A DNA stretch of 64,000 bases from Cliona cf. orientalis (Eukaryota; Porifera; Demospongiae; Clionaida; Clionaidae): positions 6,076,001-6,140,000 of the forward strand of contig OZ005695.1 in assembly GCA_963930775.1 (NCBI GenBank), given 5' to 3'. Of the stretch, positions 1 to 13,000 are shown piece after piece (the first letter of the stretch is position 1; every line of letters begins with the position of its first letter). The translations under genes were made by a program, and so were the position numbers. The notes under the pieces are model-generated. The model searched no databases. It was not told the DNA's origin and worked only from the letters and a program-made list of their open reading frames with translations.

Positions 1-167
1 CTTACATATCCAACATACGTACACTTAGGCAGCTTCTCAACCAAATAAAACTTTGTCATGCTTCTGGTGTATAATAGGTGTTCTGGGACCGAACAAAAGC
101 ATGCAGGATTTAGTTAGCATAGCACAGCACTACTGCATGGCATGGGGACTATATGGACACAGCTTAC

Positions 168-3100
168 ATGCAGTGTTGACGTCAAAAAGTTGTTTCTGGA
201 GACAATGTCAACAAAGAAATCTTCTGGAATTTCTTTGAGTTGAAAGTGGACAACAGCTGCAGATATAAACACCAGTTTGTTTTGTACATGGGACTTTGTA
301 ATAGAACAATATTATTCTAGTTACCAATAAAAGCAATAAACAGGTCTTTGTTGGTGGAGAGGGCATCCTCAGAACAGCAGATCAAATTCACTAGTTCCTT
401 CCAATGCTCAAATGCATCGTATACTACGTAGGAAATAAATTTAGTGTAGATAATAATTACATCCCTAGTAGCAATTTATTTTTCTGAGATAGTAAGGGTA
501 TCGAATCATGAAATTTGGCAGCACAGATACAGGTGAATATGGAAAATGGTTCTATAAATATTTTAAAGTTTATCATCTGTTTTCATTTTCAAGTTATGCC
601 AGTTTAAAACATTTGATGATTATGTAACATTGCATAACTTAAGTATGCGACTTACATACATGGTGACCCTTTACCATATATAATGAAGGGGATGTGGGCA
701 TATATACTAAAAGTAATTATAGCATAGTTGCCAACCTTATAAGAAACGGATGTGGGACAGATGAAGAAATGCGCGCGAAGCGCGTGCGAAATTTTGGGGC
801 CACGCCCATTTTTACATTGCCACACCCACTATTTCGGCAACGTCCACGACTATGCACAAAATCCACCTACCACGCCCACTAAATCTCGAGATATACGGAC
901 AAAAACGGGTAGTATACTAAGGTTAGGCTTTTGCCACACCCATTTTGTGCATTATACTTAGTGACGTACTATATATGATGTCAGCAGAGGGGGAATTCGG
1001 GACAAGAGCGGGACATATCCAATATTTTCGGGACTGTCCCGCCAGTTTTGGGACAGTTGGCAACTACGTTATAGAGTATGGATGCATGAACATACCATGC
1101 CCGAGCAAAAAGCAAACAAAACTAAATTGAAGTTCTCCCAGAATCTCTGAATATTCTACATGGAGAGAATATATATAAGCAGATAATCATAATTATAAAT
1201 TACCAACAAGTACATGTATGTTTAATGTCACAATCATGGGATAATGTGGCTATATAGCATGCATGATCATCTATTAACAGTACATGCTCACAAAACATAG
1301 AGACGTAGTTCATGCACAAACAGTACATGTATCCTGCCTGGGCAGATGGAAGCAGTTACAGAGGCCACACCCCTAATAGCAAGCAACTCCAACTAAGTGT
1401 GCAATGGCAACGTTCTCGCTCTGCTCAAATGTTGCTACCGGACTAACTACTGACAGGTATGATAAAGAACAACCCTCGCCTCTTGCTTTGCTCGAGGTTT
1501 GGTGGCTTGCACCAGCGCCTGCTTAGCAGGCCTTTTGAAAAGCGCGGCGCTTTCGCGCTGATCGTTCTACAATACATGTAGTCTCTAGCTGTAGCTATGG
1601 CCCGAGGCATTAAGGCCACTCTTCTTTGTGCACACGTCCCTACAGTTCTGACCAATCCTGAGCCTTGTAGTGCGGACTTTCTCTCCACCCGCGCTGCGTG
1701 TTCATAGCAACCGGGCGCATCCAAGATGCGTATCCATGCCTTCATGTAATGACACAGACTATATAAGAAAAATGACCGTCTGAAAAATGTTTTCGTTGTA
1801 TATAGTAAAACAATAGCAGGTTAATAGTACCATTGCGATACTGTGATGCCAATAGGGTTTCCAAGCAGTAACTAAGATCCATGTTGTGGTGAGAGATTTG
1901 AGCAGGTGTGGCATCAGAAGGATACTTTTGCTTGGGAATCTCGGAAAGTCTAAATACCACAGCAGTAAAGACTTGTGTATTACTAGTTGTCTACTCACCT
2001 TAGTGTTGCATCAGGTTTATAATGAATGGGTGGACACCTACTAGATTTAGGGTCTGGCTTGGGAGTTGGAGGGAAGTGGCCAATCCCTGCAAACACTCCT
2101 CCTTCAGTTACCCCACAGCTGGAAGCAGTAGACTTTGAGCTGGTGGGTTCTTGCAAGGAATCCACACATGGTTCCTCAACAACTGCATCATGAAAAGGAG
2201 CAGGTGGTCTTGTTCTTGATTCTTCAGATACAACTTGAGTCACTGATGAGATCTTGCCATTCAGAGGTTGAATCCTATATTATAAGATTACAGTTACACG
2301 TAGTTAGACAATAGCATAACTAAGAAACAATACCTTGCCACTAATGTTTCTGAGACATGGTTTGTGAGTGATACCCACCTCTTCAAGGAATCATACGGAT
2401 AAGCACCAAGGTTTGAGTCCAAATCTTTTAGTCCTGCAATAAACATGATGGCCAATGTGGCAAAGGTCACCATATTTTATATACATGTTTTTATCCTGTA
2501 CACACAGGATGAAAAAAATTCATCAATGAAAGCAGGGACAAACTTGGCAAATTTTTGGCTGTATGGTAATCTCTGCATACTGAGCTAAGCTAAGACAGAT
2601 AGGCTGTAGGCCAAAAGGCTTGGACAATACTATTCACCATACTAATCATTACTGAGACATCCATGCAAAGCATGCAGTTCCATCCATATCATAAATGTGC
2701 TACTTTTAATTTTGCAATACTATTAAACGCTACCAGGAGTACATTACTAGGAGTGTGCAACGCACACAATATTAATAGTAGTGCAAACATCTCTTTCCAG
2801 ATTTGACATCACAACCACCCTTGTACATGGGCCTGAATATCATTAGAAGGTACTTAAGTTGTAACCACTGAGTTACATTCTGTATAGCTGCAGCTGCAGC
2901 TAGTTACTGATAGGACAGTGCAGACATATCCTTCATGGCTTCATGGTTTTAGTGGTTGCATATTAATGATATTCTGTGATGTCAAATCTGAAAAGAGATG
3001 TTTGCACTACTATTGTGTGCGTTGCACACTCCTAGTAATGTACTCCTGACACTACTGATGAAGAATATTTGGAGTAAAGTATCACAAAGAAAGGTGATTC

Positions 3101-6100
3101 TATTCCCACATTATAAATTTAATAACCTGCAGTAATTCTTGTCACAGTTTGATCCGAGATACCATCCCCTGTAACATCTTCAGCCTCTGGGTTCCAAGAA
3201 CGAACCATAACCTAACACAGTATATGTGAAAAATTTCACTGGATGAAAATTTCACCAAACCCAGCTACTGTTGTATTACAGAAAAATTTGGTGGAAAAAG
3301 TTTCCCAATGTGGTAAGGCCATATCCTCTATGATAAAATTAGAGCAGGTGGTAAAATTTTTCTCCTGGCAAAAATTTCTATGCATACAATATCATCATCA
3401 AGTACACGTATATCTTGAAATGAAACAAACTAATAGTGCTAATAGTGCACAACATTTCTTGCACTAACTTACTTCCTGTTTCTTAAAGAAATGAAAAAAT
3501 CCAGTTCGAGGAGCCGATTGACCATATCTACTGACTGCACTATAGGAACAGTAAAAATTAATAAGTATTACTAGGGAAATGCACAGCATTGTGGGGCGAG
3601 CCTGAGTGTGCAACAGTGATTTATGTTGCACCACGCCAACTATATACTACCGTATAGCGGGAAATTTTCGTATGGTGCTAATTTTTGTATATTTCGTATG
3701 CTCCATCCCTTATACGAAAATAAAAACTGCGAAAATTTGAACGTACGAAATTTTTTTTCCCTTTCGCGAGTGATCTTTGACCTATACGCCTACCACGGCC
3801 GCACGCGGTCGTTAGCGGCTGGTGCTAAATGCAAGGCTAGCTCACTGAAAGATGTCTTTTTTTCGGTTCTTTGCCAAGGCGTCGAAACGGAGTGACCTTT
3901 CTGGTCCCAGTGGACCGCTATCAGTATCGATTACAATCAAGGAAGCCAGTGATGCTAGCGTTACTGTATATATACCGCGCATAAGTATGAGCGCTCTCAG
4001 CTGCGCATGCGCGCAATCTCCCGCAGCAAGCATACGAAATTAAAAAGTACGAAAATTTATTCTAAGGGTGTTTTGGTCAATCATACGAAAATTAGCACCA
4101 ACGAAAATTTCCCGCTATACGGTATGGGCTGCGGGATGCACGTTCGTAACCTGGCCTCTTTCTCTTCTGCCGACTCTGTGGCTAGTCAAATTCTGTCTCC
4201 TACTCTTGGCCACTGTTGAGCCGAGGCTCCGATTGATGATGAACTCTGTCTCACTCTTGCCTCCTACCCTCTGAAGCCTCAGTTCTGAGCTTTTCACTGG
4301 TTTATGCTTTGTTCAGCGTTCATATGATCATAGTGGTAGCCTAGCACACATGAATGTAAATTTGCAAGTCGTTGAATTAGAGCAGCATTATGTACAGAAT
4401 GATGGTCGTTGGGTGAGGCGTAACTAAGGAACGACGTACCATAATAATATATATACATGTATATATTTTTTATATATATCTCATTCACGCAGTTCATGCC
4501 CGTTTATGTGGGGCTCGCTCAGGCTCGCCCCAATGATACTGATAAAATGAAACCAAAGTTTCATGTGATAATTAGGTAGGGATCTGATGACAAATGGGTT
4601 GGTACATATAATGTTTTGTCAATACGGTGCACGTTGCGGCTTAGTCTCGTCCCCAGCCCCCTTTCACGCATGCAGAGAGAAGGGGTCTGGCCAAATGCGT
4701 ATAGGACCCGTATCGCCGAGGAATGTATGACGTCACGTATTTCTGGTGTGCGTGAATAAGAAACACAAAATTAAATTAACATTCCACTGTACTAGGGCTA
4801 TTTCGGGTACGATCGCGCACGCGCACAATCATTAATTTGCATTCCTTTCATGCCCGCGCAGTCATGTGACTTTATTCCGAGCATTTGATTGGCGCACACT
4901 ATACAGTGTGCGGGGACACAGGCCCTATAGGCATTTGACCAGACCCTTTCTCCCTCTTTGGGTAGGAGGGGCTGGCATGCGAGACTAGTTGTGGCTCTGC
5001 TAATATTGTGAATGTGTAAAACTAATATCCGTACATTCTTGAGTTGTCATGTCCTGTATACTATAATCTGAAAGTGACAACATTGCATCTAGTCAAAACA
5101 TCGGCAAGTTTTACCAAAGTTAAGTTGTGCGCAGAGAATCTTCGTTTATTACCCCGCGCGCATGCGCAAGGGGGTAAAGTAATTGGTCGTGTCGTCGTCG
5201 TTGTTGTCGTTATTGTTGTTGTCGTTATTGTTAGCACAAAAATCGCCATATCTCGAGATATAGGTGCCTAAGCGACTCGTAATCACAACGAATCAATCGA
5301 GTTCGGCGAAAAACTGGCTTCAGTCAAATCGAGGGATACGGTCCACGAGCGTCACAAATAGTGCCTTTTTGTAGGCCACCGTAGCCACGCCTATTGACAG
5401 TGCCCATCAATGCATATGCATACCAATAATTGTGCTTTCTGGTCATGCGCACAACTAAGTGGCCAAGCATATGACTGGTAAAGATCATCGATGTTCTAAA
5501 TAATTAATGCTCGTGATGTCTATACATCTATAGTGACTGAAATCTGGAACCAATCATAATGTAAGACAGCTATACTACTATTGTTAATTCACATCTTCCT
5601 AGTCTGGGCTAGGTCTGGGTGCAGAGAGCGCTTTTTCAAGTGTCACCGGAACCCCCAGTAGGCCAAGCAGCATTTCTATTTCTCTAAAGTTTGTAAAATT
5701 TAATTTATAGCCGTGCACCGAAAGTAAATCTATAGATTGCACAATGTGCGCGCGGGGTATGTGCTCTACAGAGCTCTAGTTTCATACTGTAATCTGATTG
5801 GTGCCTGGAAATGTGCACAATTCCCCAGACTCTTTCTCATGGGGTGCCTAGAAGGGGCTGGGTACGAGACTTAAATACCAATGGTTCTTGACATAACTGC
5901 AAAAGATATCGTATATGAATCTCACTAGAAATTAAGTTACGACTAAGTAATAAAACAGAGTTTTGTTCAATTACCTTGGCTTCTAGGCTCAATAGCTTTT
6001 GTGCTGTCTCATCAATATTGTGTGTGTGTGTGTGCGAGTCTGCAATGCGCATTAATTTTTATGCCTACTCCAGTTCATGCTGGAGTGTTTATGCTTGTGT

Positions 6101-6816
6101 TGTCAACTTGACTACATACAGATATTTGTGCTTAAGGTTTGCACAATACGATTAGTCTCGCGCAGCCAGACTCTTACACCTCGGGAGGGGGAGGGAGAGA
6201 GTCTGGTAAAGTGCTATACATCGAGTTGTCCCAGCGCCTCGTACGAGGTGCGACCAATCAGATTGCATCTTTAGTTTGCAGTGGCATATCCGATTGTGAA
6301 CGGAAAATAAATGCGCGCGCGCAATAGTATCTCATCCGTTCACAGTCAGATACGCCACCGCAAACTATGTAATACCATAAAGATGCAATCTGATTGGTCG
6401 CGCCTCATACCAGGCGCTGGGACAACTCGATGTATAGCACTTTACCAGACTCTCTCCCTTCCCCTCCCGAGGTGTAAGAGTCTGGCTGTGTGAGACTACA
6501 ATACGATAGTGTTTCATTGAGGTTCAGCTATTTGATTTGAAATTTCTTGGTGCACCATCCCCCCCCCCCCCCCCCCCCCCCACACACACATAAAATATTA
6601 TTATGTAAATACATAATCGGATGACTGGAAATCCCCTTCCATTGCGTACCTGTAAAAAATGAAGTGAAATCCAGGAGGGATCATTTTTATTCCTTTGAAC
6701 TTTGGACCGACATGCCAGCTGTTGTAGTCTATACCAAACTCTGTTCCCTCAGGCATATCAAGTAGGACTAACACGGCTCCTTCGGCAAACAATTGCCTTG
6801 CCACCTCCCGATCCAT
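168..6816 (-). CDS. AAR2: AAR2 splicing factor (U5 snRNP assembly), 3' end missing
   Basis: Nine coding exons on the minus strand: 6650-6816, 3473-3530, 3127-3211, 2334-2433, 1999-2274, 1831-1949, 1096-1146, 325-423, 168-256. All phases agree, giving about 348 codons. Exon 1 starts [14 protein letters not shown] and carries [11 protein letters not shown] and KMIPPG, the AAR2 N-terminal signature. Later exons carry [67 protein letters not shown] and [12 protein letters not shown], in the same order as human AAR2 (384 residues). Exon 5 holds a poorly conserved Ser/Pro-rich stretch longer than the human one. In yeast and human, AAR2 binds PRPF8 during cytoplasmic U5 snRNP assembly and keeps Brr2 away until nuclear maturation. 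The last exon or exons should lie left of base 1. Intron 1 (3.1 kb) and intron 6 are filled with repeats. Confidence 0.95.
459..697. repeat. Short inverted-repeat element (CATCCCTAGTAGC family), copy 1
   Basis: It starts at tacatccctagtagc and matches, in reverse orientation, the copy at 16406-16655, including the blocks around cataacttaagtatg and ttttcaagttatg. It lies in AAR2 intron 7. The right end is decayed. Confidence 0.6.
727..1068. repeat. Inverted-repeat element with GTTGCCAAC ends
   Basis: It begins gttgccaacc and ends gttggcaact, about 340 bp, inside AAR2 intron 7. The interior holds cacgccca motifs and gggac/gtccc inverted words. No coding capacity was seen. Confidence 0.5.
1195..1800 (-). 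repeat. Inverted, internally deleted copy of the 33560-34740 repeat
   Basis: Read on the minus strand it matches the plus strand of 33560-34740 at both ends. One end has the region translating as [14 protein letters not shown]; the other has the block around catgtactgttaatagatgatcatg. About 500 bp of the middle are missing here. It fills most of AAR2 intron 6. The open reading frame inside it is a repeat-borne frame, not a gene. Confidence 0.8.
2735..3047. repeat. Foldback element with about 70-bp terminal inverted repeats
   Basis: The left arm 2735-2812 (aggagtacattactaggagt...) is repeated inverted at 2975-3047 (...actcctagtaatgtactcct). The arms are nearly identical apart from a 6-base insertion in the left one. 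It lies in AAR2 intron 3. No open frame. Confidence 0.85.
3648..4124. mobile_element. MITE-like element with TACCGTATAGCGGGAAATTTTCG ends
   Basis: It begins taccgtatagcgggaaatt and ends aatttcccgctatacggta, so the termini are about 20-bp inverted repeats. Further inverted words inside (gtatggtgctaat / attagcacca) extend the arms. It is non-coding and lies in AAR2 intron 1. Related termini occur at 37912-38530 and 58580-58750. Confidence 0.85.
4642..4987. mobile_element. Foldback element, TAGTCTCG family
   Basis: It begins tagtctcgtccccagccccc and ends in gaggggctggcatgcgagacta. The arms also share the inverted pair ggggtctgg(cc) / (tg)accagaccctt. It lies in AAR2 intron 1. See the matching elements at 6153-6498, 50836-51170 and 60099-60544. 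Confidence 0.75.
5140..5795. repeat. Dispersed ~650-bp repeat, copy 1
   Basis: It runs from a GCGCATGCGC-containing head (near 5157) through atatctcgagatat (near 5250) to agagctctagttt near 5770-5783. The same order of blocks appears inverted at 13095-13737, and a shorter copy lies at 43265-43690. A GTC/GTT-rich stretch at 5188-5232 makes a spurious poly-valine frame. It lies in AAR2 intron 1. Confidence 0.75.
6153..6498. mobile_element. Near-perfect 346-bp foldback element, TAGTCTCG family
   Basis: It starts tagtctcgcgcagccagact and ends agtctggctgtgtgagacta. Almost the whole element is one palindrome with arms of about 150 bp; for example gaccaatcagattgcatct on the left is mirrored by agatgcaatctgattggtc on the right. 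The centre is near gcgcgcgcgcaatagt. It lies in AAR2 intron 1. Confidence 0.9.
6559..6591. repeat. Poly-C tract followed by (CA)n
   Basis: About 23 consecutive C followed by five CA units, some 60 bp downstream of the AAR2 exon 1 donor (on the minus strand). It is a simple sequence, prone to length error. Confidence 0.9.
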
Positions 6817-7032
6817 CGATCTCCAGCTAAGTTTTCGAAGAGGTCGCTATGCTGGGCGGAGCTAGCCAGCTAGCACCGCCCCTTGTGGCGTAATTAATTA
6901 ATTAATTTGCAGGCACTAATTGTTGCAGGTACGAAGACTGAAACTGAATTTATTGCAAGTGCAAAAAATATTGTAAGCTTATGACTGGTACGGGTTATCT
7001 GCGTTTCTACAAGCTACAAAAAAAAAGAAAGA
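6817..7032. promoter_or_regulatory. Divergent promoter region between AAR2 and the GABA-B receptor gene
   Basis: 216 bp separate two opposed start codons. It contains gggcggagctagc (6854-6866), accgcccctt and a taattaattaattaattt AT tract. The 13-mer gggcggagctagc recurs in the divergent interval at 27549-27710. Regulatory function is inferred from position. Confidence 0.6.
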
Positions 7033-10000
7033 ATGGTGGCATCAACGTGTAGATATCCAGTATTGATTCTGTGTTGTGTGATCATTGCCAGGAGTGAAGG
7101 AGCGAGCGAGTCCAAAGATGGCACAGTCCGAGTCTTGTATATTGGAGGACCCGAAGCGGTCAATCAAGCGCAAGCTGCACAACATTACATAAACAGCAAG
7201 TCTATATTACCTTCTGGATATCATCTGCAGATTATTGGTGGGGACTCAAAGGTATATGCTACGATGCTATATTATACATGCTATTATACATGCAACATGA
7301 TGCCATCACATCGCAACGAGTTAGCAGGGATCGGATACAGGGTTGAAGGAAATGTATCATGCATGTTAGCACAGTGTATAGTCCCTAATGCATGTTAGAC
7401 TGGGGTAGGAAGCATGGGTGTACCGTACGTGCTGATGCACCCATGAGAGTTTTGTACTATTTACTTAGTATAAACATAACAAATCATCTTCATATCCCAC
7501 TGAATTAATGAAATGGCCGTCCCAGGCTGTACTTGGTATTGATGGTGTGATGAGTGTAAATATAATATTATGCAAATTGAGGGCATTCCATTGTTAAATT
7601 AACGCTACAGTGCTGGTCAGTGCTGATTTTATAATAGGCTGCTGTGATTATTAGCTATAATTTGAGAGGAGGATACATCGATATACCCCACTTCACTTCA
7701 TTTGCAATAATTAAGTAGCATGATTTGGAGTTTGGGGACTACTTTAACTCTATTCTATTATAGGTGTGTAATCGGAAGCAAACATTGGATATATTTTACT
7801 CCAACCTCCTAAATGAAAGCTTCTATGCTGTTGTTGCCGGTGTCTGTCTGGCTGATACCGAGATATTAGCTGCTGTTTCCAACTATCACCACCTGACATT
7901 AGTAAGCAAGATACTTGCATTCATAACACTAGTTCATATCAATACGTTCTTATACAGATATCATTTACTACGTCATCAACGACACATCCAGATGAAATGG
8001 AACCTTATCCATACCACTTTCATATAGTGCCCTCTCATTTTTATATCGCGCAGGGAATTGCTAACTTTCTAAGCTTCAGTGGATTTAAATGGAAAAGGGT
8101 GGTCATTATCACTCAAGACCAGAAAAATTATAAGAAGGTAGCTAGCTATGCGATAGTGTCATCATAAATAGTGCTAGTGTAGTGCTGTACGTGCTGTGCA
8201 CTATTGTACATGTATTAATAACAGTAGGCTGCTTATTATAATTCTGAGATTTGTGTCAAAATTAATGGTGTGGTATGTGGATGGTTGATCCCATACTGTT
8301 GGTTTCATTATGCAGAAATAACTACAGTGTACTTCTGAAGTGAACTATAATATATGCATGATGCACATGTAAATCCACCTCACAGACCACAGAGCTGTTG
8401 ACTACTACACTTACTGACAGGAACTTTACTATCCTAGGCAATATTCTCTTATCTGAAGGTCTGATTTCTATCACAAAAGATGCTCTATTTGTAAGTAAAT
8501 GGTGGTGGTGATATTACCGTAGTGTCCCGGGCAAGCACCCACTCCCCATGTACCACATTTCAAGGGACTATACTGTAGCAGCTTCCGTATGGGATTTTGA
8601 TCCCGGGTAAGCGCCCATGGATCTGGAACACTACGGTATACTTTGATGCTATATTAATGTAATGATTATGCTTACATTCATTCGTCCCAGGTACCAGATT
8701 CCCGGATATATGTGCTCAATATGAATTCGACATTAGCTGAAATAATTTTCTGCCAGGTAAGACCATCTTGCTGTTTCTTTGGATAAGACGATATTTTTAT
8801 ACACTATCAGAGTTTTTACTACCATCGATAGCAGTTGTTTTCTGAGATTTGTATATCATAGTATTAATGCATGAGTAGCTCTGTGTACATTGAATCCTGA
8901 ATAAAGTGTATGTGTACAGAAAACCAAGCCAAGAGCTTTTACTAATTAGAGTTTGGAGTGATGCAATGAAAGTTATAACTGGATTAGCACTTACTATGTT
9001 CCAAAAGTGCATATTACTGTTATATGAATGTAGGCAATAGATGCAGGATTGCAGCAGTACAGTTATGTGTGGATCATTCCTGGAACATACAAAGAGGACT
9101 GGCTGAGTGAAAACATCACATGGATAAACTTTGATTTTGAGTGTCTGCACAGCATTGGTGAAATTAGTGGATTTGTTCATAAACAGCGCGTCATTGCTAT
9201 CAACCATTATCCTTCCCCTAACCCTAATCCTGATGCCACTGATGTTATGGTAATTGTGTTAAGAGTGTAGGTGTGCTAATGCTGTCGAAACTACTTCTGA
9301 GACCTGCACGTGCAGTAAAATTTATGAAGGTAGTCTGCTGATCCATATCACTTTCTCTTCAGCAATATTGCCATAGCGTTAGTGCCCATTCCTGGATATG
9401 TGCTATGTACCAAATTTCAGGGTCAGTATAGCAGTTACCACATGATCGTTTGTGGGCCGAAACAGTGAGTTTGTGGTCAACTGGTAACACATAACTAAAG
9501 CCACTTTGGTACCTTACCTTGTTATTCAAGGGTTTTGTAGGTGTATTGATTGATGGACTGGACTAGAGTAACAGTAACAGACTAGTGATCACCACTCTTG
9601 TGTATGACGAAGGAGTTCCATTATGTATGCATAGGTCCACTATTAATTGCCCCTGAAACTGTTCCCAAGGCTGTGATGTTTTGCAGTGGCTGGTGCCATG
9701 TTTGCAGCAGTATACAAACAGGGGTCAGATAAACCAACAGTTTTGGCCATCTTTGGCATGCTATGATCTATGTCACACTTTTAAGCATTCATTCAATGTT
9801 ACATAAGGAATACATGCATACCAGACATTTGCATGAACGCAAGTAATAACCAAAAATATCAGTTGACCAAGCAAGAAACTCACGTACTTAGTATAATATT
9901 ATTGTGTTTGCATCAGCTGCCATCCCAATATATGAAATCACTGCTGCACTAGACAGTTATCTGAGCTCTGGTTGAATGTAATTGGTTGTGTATTATCTTT

Positions 10001-13000
10001 GTTGCAGGGTACAGTGTCATGTATGGAAGAGGAGTCCATCACGGATGATGTCGTTGGTCTTGCCTATGATTCTGTGCATACTGTTGCTGAGAGTCTGAAA
10101 GATGTCTTAAGCCACTTCAACATAAGTGACTTTGATCCTTTTAATGATCTAGGAAGTAAACAGATCGCTGAAGCCATCAGGAACAGCATAATGAGTGTAT
10201 CATTTGATGGATGTTCAGTAAGATATCACTGACGATGATATACTTCATGAGATTAATATTTAGTTCTCCAGGGGCAGGTTACATTTGAAAATCAGTCAAG
10301 ATTGATAAACACCGTTAGGATATTGCAGTACAGAAATGGTAAGTTTAGCAATCACAGAAAATTTGCAAAATGAGGCTATTATTTAAGCAGAGTCCCGTGG
10401 AAGTTCACCGGATATAGTTGGTGTCATACATGTAAATCTGACAGTTGAGGATTTCAGGGAGTCAATAACGTTCCTCAAAGGAGAGTCAGTGGTCAGTCTG
10501 TGGCCAGAAGGTTTGCCAACAGATGGTCAACCAATCACCGAGATAAACTACCCACTGCTGCCGGTTGTCATCATATCATACATTTATGCTGCAGCCGTCA
10601 TCATTTGTGCTGTCCTCTGCCTCATGTTTACAGCAATGTTCAGGAAAAGAAAGTAAACAAATCTCAGAGAATCTTTAAAGTAGAGAATGTCAAGAGTATA
10701 ATGTGGTACTCGTGACAGTAGTAATGATCTTAACTGGGGAGGGGGGGGGGGACTGAGTCTCCATCTTGAAGCAAAAATGACAACAACAACAACAAAAAAA
10801 CAACAGTTGAAAACACCTAGGTATTGTTCTAGTCATTGTGCATACCCCTCTGAATTGCAAGCTCAGATGAAGTATTATAGAAAATGATATGATCATACAA
10901 CTGTGATAGGATCCATTGAATCATGGATTTCGCTTTCGAAGTGGAGCGATAACAATATCTGTTGTTGTTATGTATTGTTATGATAATCAGTAGCAGAGTG
11001 GGCAACAAATGACAGGCTTCTATCCTAAATGGCAAGTACGGCTGTATCAGACTCCGCTATAATGTAGCACATTGACTATGCAATGGATATTGTGTGTGTC
11101 CATCTTGTATGACCAGCAGACAACAATTTTGATTGAAACTATTTTATTGGATTTGATGAAACACAGGCACTTCTGTACATATATTATTGATCATAAAATT
11201 ACATTTGTATATTATGTACTGTGGTCATCTCATCTTTCTTTGTACTGCAGGCTGATCCGACTGACTAGTCCCAACCTCAATTACATCATTGGATTTGGGG
11301 TGATAATCTTCTCTAGCTCGGTGTACATGTTTGTGTACCCACCTCTGCCCAGTAATGTCTTGGTCTACCACTGTGGTGTAAGCTAGCATGTTCATGGTAT
11401 CTCAATCATTCTGCCTCTTATATCATAGCTTCTTGTACTTCCCCTTTGTTTAGATTCGTAGTTGGTTTGCTGCTATTGGCTACTCTCTGTGTTTTGGAAC
11501 TATCAACACAAAGATGTGGAGGGTATACTACATCTTCCATGATATTAAGCCTACCAGTAACAAAAAGGTAACTCTATGACTTACAGCTTATAATGGATAA
11601 GTTAATTATGCAGTATAGCTATCTATAAAAGGCTTAAAGCTCTTTGCATATCTAGTACAGTACTGCAGCTTATCAAGATGATGCTGTAGCCTCGTCCCCA
11701 GGCCACTCTTTTTCATGTTCAATATTTCTGCGTGTAACACTGAAAACGTAGTAATGGCCTAGGGATGAGGGTAGTGCTACTGAATGATCTTTGTACTAGG
11801 TAACCAGCTTTTATGCAGTAAGATATCCTCTTCTCCGGCTCCTTGTGTACTTCTTGGTGATAGCATGAGTTGGACCACTTAATGTGTGTACATAACTTAT
11901 CTGCTTTCCCAAACGACTGCTATTCCTAAGTTCAACAATAACAGATAATATAATTATAGAAACAAGTAATAATTTATAAACTTTCACTCTTAGTGCAAGC
12001 TTGGGAATAATAATTATTATCAGTGCTGTTGATGATTAATAACTGATATTTCTTTATTCTCCTTCATGCTTGTAGGCGATCAAAGACTTGCACCTGTTGC
12101 TAGTAGTGGGACTGTTTGTACTTGTGGATATCATCATCCTTACAGTGGCCACACCCCTCTCCTCCACAAGGCTTGAACCAGAGGTTGTCCCGGACAGAGA
12201 GTTTGGCAGCACTGTAAATGTAAATCGTCGTGAATGTGAAGAGTGCCATATCATATGATAGATTTGTAACTAATATTTTACTAGCCAAGCCAAGTTGAGA
12301 AATCATAAATTATGTTGGTCGATAATTACAATGTTTAAGGGAAACCTAGCCTGGACACATTTCAGTATATTTGCTTTTGATTGTGAATTTATAAAATAAG
12401 ATCGCAATCTGTAATCATTAGATTCTTGCTAATAACAATTTTATTATCTTTTGTGAATCCTTTTGCAGGAAGATGGAATAACTGTTAAGTATGAGGTGAT
12501 TCTGTGTGAGTCACGCTACAAGACACTTTGGCTGGTGGTGCTCTTTGGCTACAAGGTCATTATCCAAGTCATTGGCGTCTTTCTTGCTTTTAAAATCAGG
12601 AAAGTGAAGGTAAGCTTCATAATTAGTTGGGTTTGGCTGTGGATATGAATTCAGGCTAAAATGAATGCTTTTTACAGATTAAGGTCCTGAATGATTCTAA
12701 GGAGGTTGCTATTACCCTCTATATTACCAGCATCATCCTGGCTGCAGTTATCCTTATCACAGTGGTCTTTGATGAGTACCAGAATGTTTATTCAACTACA
12801 TACAGTCTTGGCATCCCTCTCTCCAGTTCTGTTGTGCTTGGAGTGGTATACATTTCCAAGGTATGTATTATACAACATAGAATACGAGTATGACTTGAGG
12901 GCTATGTGAATATTGGCATATATCTTAGAAGATTTTCTTGAGTTTATTCACATGCGCAACGTTGACTAATTTCAGTATGATCTTCCTGGATAAACTATTG

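Noticed and set aside
1-167. A last AAR2 exon in the first 167 bases
   Set aside because: I looked for the expected C-terminal helix sequence on the minus strand and found no convincing match with an acceptor; it probably lies outside the window.
5044-5271. Open frame with a long Val/Ile run
   Set aside because: It comes from a GTC/GTT simple repeat inside a dispersed repeat; the other copies do not preserve the frame.
8797-9207. 136-codon minus-strand frame
   Set aside because: Antisense to the receptor exon 9034-9249 and its flanking intron.
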